Below are positions 44,216-56,099 of a stretch of DNA of 64,000 bases, one piece after another. Position numbers and translations under genes: made by a program. The notes below the pieces were generated by a model. The model was not told the origin of the DNA. It saw only the letters and a list, made by a program, of their open reading frames with translations, and made no database searches. The DNA lies in contig WPIO01000057.1 in assembly GCA_009760855.2 (NCBI GenBank), positions 2,687,501 to 2,751,500 of the forward strand, given 5' to 3'. Origin of the DNA: Cristatella mucedo. Its lineage: Eukaryota > Bryozoa > Phylactolaemata > Cristatellidae. The stretch's first letter is position 1; every line of letters begins with the position of its first letter.

Positions 44216-46610
44216 CATTACGTGTCCTTAATTGACAAGCTAGATATGAGAATGGGCAATATGACAGTCGCTGAGTGGCTTTGCTGAAGCTTTAAGTCTA
44301 TAACTCTCACAAGCCTGCTCAAACCATGGACTGATTACATGATTAAGCACTCGAAAGCTGAAGTAGCTGTTTGCATTGATCACTGTAGGTATTCAAGATA
44401 AGCGTCAGCAAAAGTGATACATCAAGATACACAAATCTTTGGTCAGACGCTAGCTTTATATTACAATGTTGTTAAACTAACAACACATGGAAAAGGAGTT
44501 GCTAGCGATACAAACTCGTGTAGTTTTGTTTACTGCTATCTCTACGAAAACTGGTTGCACACCAAATTAATTTGACGAAGCAATTACTAGTGTGAGAGTA
44601 TGAGTAAAGTGTTATTTTGAAGTGTCTTATGATTAAGACGAGGATAGCTGGTAGAGCATGTGTGAAAATGCAGAAGCCACCGGAGTACCGAGGTAGGAGT
44701 CAGCAAATGAGGCATTGTTATCATTCGTAGAAATAATATTCGGAAATATGCCCTGCGAGGTATCACTAGCACTTACAAACGATTTATTCAAGCACGTCAC
44801 AGTTCAAATAGCTACGTGTTAGCACTTGTATTTTGAATGCGATTCTGAATGATTCCTCTCACGTTACCAATAGTCTAGCTATCGACAACAATATCACAAC
44901 GTATGGTAGCAATTTTGATTCCTCTGAATCTTGACTAGAACTCATCCTCACTTTATCGTAGAACTGACGGATCCTTCATAAGACTTGGAAATGACAGAGC
45001 AGAGTTTTGCCCACCAGTAGTTATAGTCAGCAATAAAAGAGCCATGACCAGAGCATCAAGTTATAAAGGTCATATTTGACAGCAAGTATTTAAAGGTGAT
45101 ACTGGCAATGGCTTACAGAGAATATCTACGCACAGAACAGAACTTGGACCACGAGCATTTTTACCTTAATAATGGCGGTAGGTGATGTAGAATGTCTAGT
45201 CACAGAGCAGAGTATTGGCATGCCATCAGTTAACTGCCTATCCACCGATCTCGGCATGCCTTAAAGCACAAGCGTCTACGGTTTCCTAATCACGTCGCTA
45301 CGTATTTGTTAATCCTAACGTGGCAAGGTTTACATTTGGTACAGAAAGAGCACTATGGAATCTACTACATAAGTCCCACTGGACTGAAAGGCTGTAATCT
45401 TAAACCACAGTTGAAAACCTCGGACTGCAGGAAATTCCTTTGCTTTGGATTGCCGGTTAGTGGAATAACCCTCAGAAGTGTGGAAAGCCAGAGCTTGAGA
45501 AAGCAAACGCCAATTCAGTTTTGAAGCTAGCGACAGCGACTTCAAATTGTGTGATTAAATTATTCTTTTATAATAAATCCCACCTAAGTTTTTCAGTGTT
45601 GAACTTCCGGGGCCTACCACACTAATAATAAAATCAGGACTCGGTCATTCTTAAAGTGATACACAGAAACCTGTTTTGAAAGTTACTATTAATTCGGACG
45701 GTTTCAATCTATCCAGCTTCATACAATATGTTCATATTTCCAAAACTAAAATTTTATGCGCATGTCAGATTGGTTCACGAGATCCTGAAAACGGCTCATT
45801 TTTGTACCTGGTTATTTAAATATTCCGGTAGAAGCTGCAGAAGAAATGGACCGAGCCGCCGGAAATGAGTCAGAATATTTAGTTTACACACCATATTCGC
45901 TGAACAGGCGTCTAATGAACTGTTCGAAGGAAATGTGAGCAAAAATATTGTAATTAAATGCTACAGAATCAAATAAAATCATTTACCCAACAGAAATTAA
46001 GTTACGGTGGCATTAAGGCCTGGGCATAGATTTAGGAATTTCGGCCTGCATTAATCGATTTCCGGACGTTTTGGTAGGACCATGTAAGCCTACAGTCTTA
46101 CAAGCCGAGGCTCAGTCAGCCTAAGTAGAGCAAAAGTCTTACCTCGAAAAGTCTCAACCTGCTGGTCCTGAAATGTGGGCTATTTATTAAGGGAGCCAAG
46201 CCTAGAGATGTCTAGGTAATCTGGTTGCTCGCTTACTTACGGTCGGTGCTTGGGAAATTGGTTGTTCGTTCGAGGATTTGAAAGTATCTGCACGGATTAG
46301 GACTATCAAAATTCACCACACCACTAATTTGAATCGGAAACTCCACATACCACAGCTGATGCAGTGAACATATCATTGACATTCATGCTCTCATTATTAT
46401 TATGTAATTTTTCGCAAACATTTGAACAACTTAAAATGAAAAATGGCACCGCCATGATCCCACGGTCGAGTGAAATCACTAACCACTCTCCCCCCCCCGT
46501 GTAATTGAAGGCAGCTTATGCTACGATTATGGTATGAATGTAACTGCCGTATGTAAATTCAATACATCACTTGCTTTGATAGCACTGAACCAGTTTGATC
46601 TATTTCGTTC

Positions 46611-46690
46611 ATAGCTAAACTAGAATGCCGAAAAAGAGATTGAGTAATATGAGGGCGCCATATCGAGTTCATTGTAATAATGATTTCTAT
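46611..46690 (+). mobile_element. CR1-A tail fragment, sense
   Basis: aatgccgaaaaagagattgagtaatatgagggcgccatatcgagttcattgtaataatg is a degenerate CR1-A tail separating R5 from R6. Confidence 0.6.
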
Positions 46691-48890
46691 ACCAGCCTGC
46701 AACAGGTGTCGACTGGCTGCAGCAGTATTGGGAGGTCGAAAGCTGCAGTTGCTGATGGCATGGCACGCTTCACATAGTTAAAATAAGAGTCATAGGAGGT
46801 GATACTGAAAGACACACCAGGCAGCTTCAAGAAATCGAGTTTACATTATCATATAACTCTGTTCTACTAAAATTATTTGGAAACTAAATCGCTGGTTATA
46901 GCATTAAAATGAATTCGATTTATTGGCGACTTAGCATCTTCCAGCAAAATAAAGACGGTCAGTTGATGAAAACATTATTACTCTGATGGCTTGTGATAAA
47001 CAGTCAGACAGAAGTATCTTACGACTAAGGCGAGATATAGACGGTAGTGTCTGGGGAAAACTACGAAACCGCTAAAGGGCCAAGACAATGACGTGCGAAA
47101 AATAGAAGTTGTTTCATTCCTAATACTTATGAAACTAAAGCCTGTGCTGCGTTACATGATGGACACTCCTAAACAGGACAGACAAGCATGCCACTGGTAG
47201 TATAGCTATGTTTTTGCTCTTCTAGTGTAAATGCAACCATTTAATTATTCCTCTCATGATAAATAGCATAGCCCGTGTCACATGATTTAAATCATCGGGT
47301 AGTATTTCTTGAAATGTTTTAGCACAACAACTAAAAGCCCAACTTCATTAACGCGTCGAAATGAGGGTAAGCTATGAAGAATTATAAGTCGTACAGCAGA
47401 ACTTTGACCACCAGTAGTTCAAGCACAGAAGTGATAATGCCTTACATAGAAAATATAGAATCACAAAGCAGAGCTTTAACCGATCGTAATTTTAGCATTC
47501 AACAGCCGGGGCGTGACAAGGACTCTCTAGTCACAAAACATACGTTTGACAACATGTAATTGAAGCGTTAATATGAGAATTACTAACAGATAATATGAAG
47601 CCACAAAGCCGAGCTTTGACTAGACAACGGTTGGCCTCTTGTCCACTGATTTTTGCCTACCTTCATCATAGTAGCTTAAACAAAGTCGTGAGTACAAAAC
47701 CGTACAATTGGGTACATGAAGCTGGAAAACTACACATTTTGTTCAGACAGATTCTTATGGACTCCGCCTTATTAGTTCCACTGGCTTGCAAGATTTTGAA
47801 CTGTATTGCCACAAACGCGGGTGATGGGAGGAAAATCGTATGCCTTTGAATAATGGATCAGTTGATTGACATGCAGGAGTAAGAGGATGTTTAAACTGCT
47901 CAAAGCGAATGCCAAATACTCTTTTTAAATCATGGTATAAGAACCTTTGGGTTATATAAATAGATTTCGTTGTCATGGTAGCAGTTACTCTGGCTGCTTG
48001 ACTTGTAAAGACTTTACTTGAATGCATAATGATCTGGATAGGCTAATGCCTTAAAGCTTGCGAAAATAGCAAGGTAGTGAAATGGTATTTATACCATTAT
48101 GTAGATCTTGCGGAAAAAGAGTGGAGTAACATAGTTTTGAAAAATGAAGCATTTGCTTAGCTCACACAGAAAACCTTAAATTATTTTTATGCACGTACAA
48201 ATAATACTCGACAGAAAGCTTGATCAATAATCTACCTGTAATCATCCCTGGGTTGTTCACCGGAATAATTGTATTACCTAAACGTTGGATCTGAGCATAT
48301 GAATTGCCGTATGGGGCAAATCTTGAAAAGATTTTAAGGCATATCAGTCATCCATATGTATGCATACAGGACTTTCACAGGAATTTTAAATAACACAGCT
48401 ACGATCTCGAGCCCAGGAGGTAATTGTCCTTCCTAAAATGACTTAAGTCCCCCTCATATAAGCTATAAGCTTACGTCGTGGCGAAAAAATAACAAGCTAC
48501 ATGCTAGAGGCCAAGCACAGCATAAAACCTCAATCCGTAAGTATTCACAATTCTAGTAGTGCCACGTTAGATATTGCTTCGTATGACAAGAGTCTAACAT
48601 TCTTCCTTGATGCTTTAGACGGAATGATTACACTAAATTAGATATCCTGTGAAACTTATACTAAGTATTCATAACCACCTATTTCGATTTTCGTAATGCC
48701 AATAGGCTTGCTAAAGTAGAAAAACATGACTGACTTTACATATTGATAAACAAGCTACCTGCAAAATAAGTCACATAAATGAGGTCTTTCAGAGTAATGC
48801 TTGGTCTCATTGACTTGCCAGTGTTTTACCTACTGTAAATTGCTCATTTAAGTGAAAAGTCTGATTTCTTATATATGCTGGGTTTTCTCG
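46691..48890 (-). repeat. Unit R copy R6 (inverted, diverged)
   Basis: 47000-47300 is the reverse complement of the interior near 11560-11830 (for example the inverse of 'gtgtccatcatgg' at 47157-47170). The array lies at 47370-47640, and 47640-48100 matches the inverse of about 10800-11260. 48250-48890 could not be matched with confidence. It is the most diverged copy and has no coding frame. Confidence 0.6.
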
Positions 48891-50415
48891 AAGAGATGAA
48901 AAACGTTAGCACTAAATAGTAGTATTTAGGACTCGATTAGAAGTAAATATGCGATCGTGGCAACGTTGCTGTAACTAAATTCTTTTAATAGGAGTCACAA
49001 CAGTTGGAACAGCTGGTCAGTGAAGTTTTGGATCAACTAGGTAAATGATTTTGCATTGGCAACATTTTTGTTCATCGTGTTTCTATTAAGCTCTGATTTA
49101 ACTGAGAACTGAAAATGTACGATTGTAGAGAAGGTAGAAGCCAGGAAGATCGCCACACGTTCGAAGATAAGTGGCTCTATTGTTGCAAGTTTGTTGTCAT
49201 AAGCAATATCTGACAACAAAGAACTTGAGCTCGCAGCAGCAATCTTGATTTGAGAAGCAAATAAGGGTATCCCAAAGGCGTTCTAACAGATATTACGAAA
49301 TGTAGATCGCGAAAGAACCACGTGAAAAGTGTCCGGCCATGTTACTGCCTACAATAAAAGCTTGACTGAGTTCGTTAAAAATTTGACTGTCCTTGTATTG
49401 TTGCAGAATTTTGTTACGAGATTCATTGTACCTTTGATTCAGGTACAACTAATTGTCCTCTGCTCAGACAAGTCGCACAAGTTGAACGGGATTCTTATGC
49501 AGAAAATTTGAAGTGCCTAGAACGAGAGCGAGTTCACAAAGGGTGCTATTTCAAATACTTGATTGTTTTCGTAAAGTCACGTACACTCGCGAAGCAGGAA
49601 AATAGCCCACCTTAAGTGTCAGCTTCTCTTTAGGTGCAATAAAGTAGTTGATTCTAGGATGTCCGTCAGGAGCGACGTTTAGGCTTTAGAAGTGTAAAGA
49701 TGAAAGTAGCGGTTCATTAAGGATTGATGGTTTACTAGTGTCCCAGTTATACGTCTTAGTAGTAATTAGGAGTAGTACATCTGCTAGCCCAGATAGTAAA
49801 AAGTTATCTTTTCAGTGTGGAAACAATACATTGCGACCTAAACTGTATTCAGGACAATTTTTCCGTCACCACAAGTGAGAAAAATCACATTTTAATCGCA
49901 CCACTGAGTTTCTACTCGTGAGCGATATAAATGCAGCTCATAGCAACGGGACATAATTACTGCCGAGCAAATCCTGAGAGGTCAAACGTGTTCTCTTTAG
50001 CAATGCTGTAAAGATGTTTGCAGCTACTTTATGAAAATAACATTGGGATGTAATTTTAGAATCCTCAAAGAATGGAATCTCCTAAGCCATTCAGGTATCA
50101 GCCAAAGACTTAGCTGGGCTGCTCACCATTTTTCATTTCCGTTGAGCCTGATTTTCAAGCATGCCAATATTAGGTTACTGCCAATGAGAGATTCAGAGTA
50201 TACTACTACTATAGACTGATATATGCCACTGCCCACTGTCAGGCTTCTCTAGACTTGAGTACGTTATATCATGCAGGCTTGGGGCCGTCATAGTGGTAGT
50301 GGAGTGGCTAGATGTGCCGATTCCATTATTAGTGATTGAAAGGGATTTCGTTTTCAAATATTTTATGCACAGCACGCGTTGGCAACAGGCTCAAGTTTAT
50401 TCCTTTTTTCAGATG
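48891..50415 (+). repeat. Segment S, copy S3 (inverted)
   Basis: The reverse complement of 15870-17330 and 35935-37410. It begins just inside the first intron of the relic gene, so exon 1 is missing here. The end near 50415 corresponds to the start of S2 at 35935. Confidence 0.72.
48992..49202 (+). pseudogene. Remnant of the small secreted-peptide gene (copy 3, exons 2-3)
   Basis: Plus strand. Acceptor aatag precedes exon 2 at 48992-49058, again 67 nt (starts ESQQLEQLVSEVLDQLGK) with an in-frame TGA at codon 19 as in copy 1. Its donor is GCAAC, as in copy 2. Acceptor attgtag precedes exon 3 at 49129, which is open for 23 codons (includes ARKIATRSKISGSIVASLLS) to the TAA at 49200-49202. The acceptors, exon length and stop agree with copies 1 and 2, while exon 1 is absent because the segment begins after it. 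Confidence 0.5.
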
Positions 50416-50484
50416 CAAGCGTCTTCTGACGTCGCATACTGTGACTTTTGTTTTCCATGAAGAATGCTTGCCATGCTTACTATT
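50416..50484. other. Unassigned
   Basis: Nothing recognised between S3 and a CR1-B fragment. Confidence 0.4.
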
Positions 50485-50612
50485 ACATCAGATCAAGCGA
50501 TCCTAGATGCCAACCGAAAGCACCTTAGGATGTAAGAGAGCTGTACAAAACACTGCTGAGTAACACCTACATAGTCTTTCTGGCATTGTGGTCATATGAA
50601 CGGAGGAAAATA
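50485..50612 (+). mobile_element. CR1-B 3' UTR fragment, sense
   Basis: 'tgccaaccgaaagcaccttagg...gctgtacaaaac...taacacctacatagtc' parallels the sense 3' end at 5475-5560 and the inverse of 50990-51070. Confidence 0.65.
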
Positions 50613-50922
50613 CGTTGCAATCGTTTCATGAATTAGCAGGCTGACACAGATGTTTTTGGACAAAGGTTTAAAGCCGAAGAACTGAATCAGCTAATAGTCT
50701 TTCAGGATGCAGAACATTATTATGTGGCGATCTCAGCCATGTAGCTAGCGACCTGTAAGCGCAGCACTGACGTTCACCAGAAAATTACAGCAGGGAAATA
50801 AGCGATCAGGTCCTTAAGTCCACCTTGACAAGCTTGGTGTTTCTAGGCATTAATTAGTGCATATATTAAAAAGTGTACTCACGCGGCAACGGAACATGAC
50901 CCTAGACCTAACGACCTAAATT
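50613..50922. other. Unassigned sequence, no gene seen
   Basis: No frame or recognised repeat. Confidence 0.4.
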
Positions 50923-51225
50923 ATGTAATGTAATGTAATGTAATGTAATGTAATGTATCTCCTTCAGTAACTCCACAAAGTCATAAAGACCATGTGGGTG
51001 TTACTCAGGAGAGTTTGTATAGCACACTCACAGCCTAAGCGGCTTCCGGTACGCATTCGGTAGCCAACAGACTTCGTCTCACGCAACAGAGAGAAAGTGG
51101 GAAGCATAGCAGAGTTAGGAGAGCAGTTGAGGTAGTGAGTAGCATATGAGTAGCAGTTCAGGACCGCTGAAAAAGATGTGCCATAGTCGGCAGTTGGGGA
51201 ATAGATGTCGTTGCGTAATTGGCTA
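50923..51225 (-). mobile_element. CR1-B 3' end with (TAATG)n tail, antisense
   Basis: The copy ends in about seven TAATG units (50923-50958), the clearest example of the CR1-B tail. The rest matches 23380-23660 closely (for example 'gtcataaagaccatgtgggtgtta', 'gaaagtgggaagcatagcagagt'). It is 5'-truncated at about 51225. Confidence 0.82.
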
Positions 51226-52084
51226 AATCCTAACGTGCATTTTCTTTTGGACAACATTCTCGTGTATCACTACAAAGTTTTGCTATTCTATTAACCAATG
51301 TAGTTTTCGTTTAAATACGAATTAAGCTGTCTTTCGATTGTACTTTTTTTTGTCAATCCTTGTAATTTTATATCCCCGTAACTTTTTCTAGCATCGAATC
51401 TTAACGATCACTGTTTGTGAGACATCAACTTGTTTATACTAGAGCCTGCCGCTGGCAGAAAATAAGATATACCTGACCACGTGGAAAGTACTTCTAGAAG
51501 CATAAGACTCTGAGAAAAAAGTAGCCGATTAACACTGCGAAAATGGGTTCTTTAGCACTTATTAGAATCAGGTTCAGCAAATCCTCATTAGGGCAAGCAC
51601 ATATATACAATCTTACGACTTGGAATACGGAAACAGGTTGAATTGAATAGAATACATTATAGATTGGCAAGTTTTCGTTTTAAGAGCCTTGAGTTAGAAC
51701 AAGAATGCAGTCACATTAAAATGACGGCGGCAACGTTATAAAGTTAACTCCCCATTTCTCGTATTCCGAGTTAGAAACCTATGCACCTGTAGATGCTTGA
51801 CTCTACGTTTGTTTTCGGATGCATCTGCTTACGATTATATTTGTGTATGTGTGACCTCGTATGTATACGTGCCTGTGTGTACATGCATGATTTTCATATT
51901 AAGAGGTATAAGCCAATGCTGAGGCAGTCATCATTTGTACTGAAGCTCGAGGAAAAAGTAATTGATTTAATCACTTAGTGAACTGGACGATATAATGACT
52001 CATCGTAATCACTCGTGTCGACATTAAATCGTCTTCATCAGGAACGGTAGTGCTACCCTCTCCATCTTCTACCTCTACCATCTC
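51226..52084. other. Unassigned sequence, no gene seen
   Basis: About 0.86 kb that matches neither unit R nor the CR1 families. The longest frame (51793-51978) is in low-complexity TG/TA-rich sequence and is probably not coding. Confidence 0.45.
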
Positions 52085-52914
52085 CATTCAGTAGCCAACA
52101 GACTTCCTCTCATCCAGCAAAGAAAAAATTGAGAAGTATGGCAGAGTCAGCAGACCAGTTGAGGAAGTGACTCCCATTGAAATAGCAGCTCGTGAAAGCT
52201 AAAATGGATGGGCCATAGCAGAAGAGAATTAGTCGGTTGGCTAGCATCGCCAAAGCAAGCTCCACAGTGTAGGACCTGCAGAGCTAAAACTGGTGTTGTC
52301 AGTGGTCTTCAAGTGGTGGAATGGGACAGCTAATTGACTGTCCCTAAGAGGACTATGGGCGCTATGTGGCTGAAACTAGTGAAGCAGTTTAGCTAGCTAT
52401 GAAGGAGCTCTGCCGTGTCGGGCTTTGGGGTGTGCTTAAAAACTTTACCCAGTATCCACAGATCAACTGCAAGCCATCCTAGCTCTTAGCAAAGGACAGG
52501 TGTATTCAAACGTCAGAGACTGGAACACTAGTCTTACAGAAATATTCAAAGCCTGTCAAGGTGGCCTGGCCGCTTCTTTTGGAATCCCGGTCAATGGGAA
52601 TTGCATTAACAAAGCTGAGGCAGAAGTGGGGAGCTAGATATGTTTATTTGCAAGCCATTGTGAAAGGCAGCTCCTAATCCTAAATATGGATCAGACATGA
52701 CGGCTGGCTGTACAAGCAGTATTATCAATAAAGATTCTAAAATTGATGCCGCCGTCATAAGCCACACATAGACTTCGAGCACGTGGTAATGGTCGCACAA
52801 TAGCATCTACCATTAAGAAGAGCGAAGCGTTGGAAGCCAGCAAAATGCTAAGGATATCCTATGAGCAGCAGCTTGTTTTAATCGTCATTCAGTTTTGAGA
52901 AGTTTTCTGACATC
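52085..52914 (-). mobile_element. CR1-B 3' half, antisense
   Basis: Paralogue of 37535-38164 and 17441-18262. It ends at the same unit R junction as the former (agttttctgacatccggac|atgac). No frame survives. Confidence 0.78.
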
Positions 52915-54739
52915 CGGACATGACTAAAGCCGACTGAGCCCCTTCTTATTTGACTGTAGGCTTATGTGGTTTAACCAAACGGTTTTGGATTCGATTCATG
53001 CAAGCCGAAACTCCTAATTGTAAAACGATGCTTGAACACTACCATAACTCAACTTCCGTTATGTAATTTGTTTTGGTAACATTTGATTATCATTTAGTAG
53101 CTACATTTACTTTAAAGTGTTCATTGGATGCCAGTTCTGGGAACACAGGGTGCACAGTAAACATGCTGACGTGTTCAAGGCGGCTTGGTGCCTTTCTTAT
53201 GCAGCTTCTAACGGAATATTAAAAAATGACATTGCAAAAATGAGCCATTTGCTTAATCTCACGAGCGAATCTGAAATATGCATTAAGTTTAAGCTTTGGA
53301 ATCATAAACAGCTTATATCAAGCTGAATAGAGTGAAACCATGCAAATTACAAGAAATTTTCAGGAACACGATATATTGTACTAGATTGTATGACACTATA
53401 CAGTGACCCTAATTTTTCGATCGACCTTTCTGTGAATGATCTGTAACGCGCATAAACATGGTTTAATGTTTTTTTGAGTGAGCTCAGCAAATTGTTTAGT
53501 ATTAGGAATGATTAGACCACATTATTCGCACAATATGAAATCATTGCTGAAAATTAATATTTTCTTAGTATGGTTCTATGGCAAGCTTTAGGTCCTTAAT
53601 TTAGCCTGATGCTTCTGCCTTGAAACTAAGTCACAGAATTTATAAAACAAGCAGCTCGTGTAAGAGCTACCTGAAACCAGAAAGGCGTTCATACTAACCG
53701 AAGATTCTTATCATCATAAAAAAGAGTAATTGACATTTGCTATGTTCTGTTTGGAGGTCCTGTTATTTCTGCACATGAATTCCCTGATCCACTAATCAAA
53801 GGCATACCAATTTACTTTCATCAGCGGTTTTTATGGCGAATCAGCTATTAGACTTTCTATCCAGTGAAAGTCATCAAGCGGATTTTGCAGATTTCTTCCT
53901 CTACCAAATGTGCATTTTCCATGCCTGAGGCAAACAATTGCATTTTTAATTACCTAGGACTCTGTTAAAGCACGTACACTAAAGGCAAAGATATATCAGT
54001 GGATAAACAGCCAAACGCCGTTAAGCCGAACCTCTGCTAGGTGAATCATTTCTCTCTTAGTAACGCTCATATTTAGGCTTCAAATACAAGTGGTCATTGG
54101 CCTGCTTTGTTACTTGAGCAAACCTGCCAGGCTCCCTCAGTTCTAGGCTCGAAATACGATTTGTTAAAGCACTGGCTTGTGATTCAATGTTTTCCCTGTA
54201 AGGCTCTCTCAGTCCTAGGCTTCAAATAGTGGCAGGCAAAGTTCTCCTTTCTGACTTACAATTCATCATAACTAACCGTAATTTCTAAGCTTTAATAGCA
54301 GTTGGATTTTAGTTGAGGCGCACAGTGATTTCCAGACTGCTACCTTATGATTGCCATAATGTGCCTACGGTTTTGCTATCCGTATTGTGAGAGGAATTAC
54401 TCAACATTTGCATCTACACTAGAAGAGCGAAAAGATAGCTATGCTATCAGTGACGTTCTTCGTTATCCAGTTTGTGAGTGTCCATCATGGATCGCCGCAC
54501 ATACTTTCGATTTATAAGCATTAGGAACAAGAACAAAAAAACTGCTATTGTTCGCACCCTGCTTTCTTGTCCTTTTACCAGTTTCTTAGTTTTCGTCACA
54601 ATCTGCCATCTTTCCTCGTCTTAGTCGTTAGACACTTGGAACAAAAGGTTTACTACGCTCCATGAGAGTAATAGTTTCTTCACCAACTGCTCGACTGAAT
54701 TTCGCTGGAAAATGTTGAGTTGTCATTAACGCGTATTTC

Positions 54740-54781
<42 letters not shown>

Positions 54782-55236
54782 TATATAAATATATATATAT
54801 ATTTATATTTATATATATACATGTTATCAAAGCGGTTCCGTATCTAAATAATTTTAGTCGAACTCGGTTACATGACCATGTAAACCTGATTTCGTAAATA
54901 AGTGTGGTGAATCTTTCAGTATCACCTTTCGTGACTCTTATTTTGAGTACCTAAAGCGTGCAATACAAAGAGCTTCTTAACTTTCGAACATTTAACACTG
55001 CAGTCAGTCCCTGACTGGACTAGGCTGGTATGGAAACACTAAAAATCGTACATTTGATAAAGAGCTTTCATATTACTTACTCTATTTGTAGGAGCTTTAC
55101 CATGGCTGCAAACAAAGTACGATAGAATAGTTAGTTGCTGCAAGGTCGATAAACAACAAAAAAATCACGGTTAAAAGCTTCATTCAGATAACCGCTCCTA
55201 GATTACTCCTGAATCAGCCATCACGTCTAATTTCTA
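52915..55236 (+). repeat. Unit R copy R7, left arm and interior
   Basis: Left arm 52915-53350, interior closely matching R2 (54060-54560 against 11260-11780 differs at only a few percent of positions), array at about 54074-54310, and antisense CR1-A-like tail at 55062-55140. It continues beyond the CR1-A insertion at 57251. Confidence 0.8.
54741..54820. repeat. (AT)n microsatellite
   Basis: About 80 bp of nearly pure AT/TA dinucleotides in the interior of R7. R2 and R4 have no such run at the equivalent place (about 11925 and 39835), so it expanded after the copies separated. Confidence 0.9.
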
Positions 55237-55477
55237 TCCAACATAATAATAATAATAATAATATTGCACTTGATAAAGCGCCCTCAGAGAACTTAATCTC
55301 TTTCTAGGCGCTTTATATTTGCTGCAAAGTGATACGCAATAGAATAGTAAGTAAAATCATGCTTGAAACAAACAAAATGAATAACATGGTTAGGGGTTAC
55401 ATGCACTGGGTCAGCATGCAAATGTGGTTAGTGGCAGCATGAACAGTGTCAGCACGCAAAAGAAAATCGAGGACGAA

Positions 55478-55698
55478 TCACAAATACCCACTAAATGCTA
55501 TCCTAAATAGGTATGTTTTTAAGTTTCTTTTAAATGTGGTCAGGTCAGGGGATGTTCTGATGCAGGTCGGGAGGGAGTTCCAGGCTGTGGGAGCATACGA
55601 GCTAAATGCACGGTCTCCAAAGGATTTAAGGTTTGTGCGAGGTATTTCTAGACTGTTAGATTCCGAAAAGCGAGTGGTACGATGCTTTGCCTGATGGG
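55478..55698 (-). pseudogene. CR1-A ORF2 C-terminus, separated by nested insertion
   Basis: This continues the 56033-57250 frame past the nested insertion. It repeats HQAKHRTTRFSESNSLEIPR, which lies within the 61-bp target duplication, then reads NLKSFGDRAFSSYAPTAWNS to the family stop after IAFSGYL. It is open throughout, which shows the outer copy was intact here when interrupted. Confidence 0.85.
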
Positions 55699-56099
55699 CG
55701 TACAAACCTTAAATCCTTTGGAGACCGTGCATTTAGCTCGTATGCTCCCACAGCCTGGAACTCCCTCCCGACCTGCATCAGAACATCCCCTGACCTGACC
55801 ACATTTAAAAGAAACTTAAAAACATACCTATTTAGGATAGCATTTAGTGGGTATTTGTGATTCGTCCTCGATTTTCTTTTGCGTGCTGACACTGTTCATG
55901 CTGCCACTAACCACATTTGCATGCTGACCCAGTGCATGTAACCCCTAACCATGTTATTCATTTTGTTTGTTTTTCAAGCATGATTTTACTTACTATTCTA
56001 TTGCGTATCACTTTGCAGCAAATGTAAAGCGCCTAGAAAGAGATTAAGTTCTCTGAGGGCGCTTTAGCAAGTGCAATATTATTATTATTATTATTATTA
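55699..56099 (+). mobile_element. CR1-A copy nested in CR1-A, 61-bp target duplication
   Basis: A 401-bp, 5'-truncated 3' end in sense orientation, ending with the tail hairpin and (ATT)7. It is flanked by 55638-55698 and 56100-56160, a 61-bp direct duplication (cgaggtatttctagactgtt...) with one mismatch. With the outer copy's own 3' end (55245-55640) it forms a nearly perfect inverted repeat of about 400 bp per arm. Confidence 0.92.

Larger units (their letters stand above)
41580..46610 (-). repeat. Unit R copy R5 (inverted, R1-like)
   Basis: The reverse complement of 1300-6400, including the nested CR1-A and CR1-B insertions (42000-44215), the R1 distal flank (44215-44440), the interior, the array (about 44985-45250) and the arm ending with the 9-C run at 46490-46498. 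It forms, with R1, an inverted duplicate pair about 40 kb apart. Confidence 0.78.

Noticed and set aside
54628..54822. 64-codon Tyr/Ile-rich minus-strand frame
   Set aside because: It is the (AT)n microsatellite at 54741-54820 read as protein.
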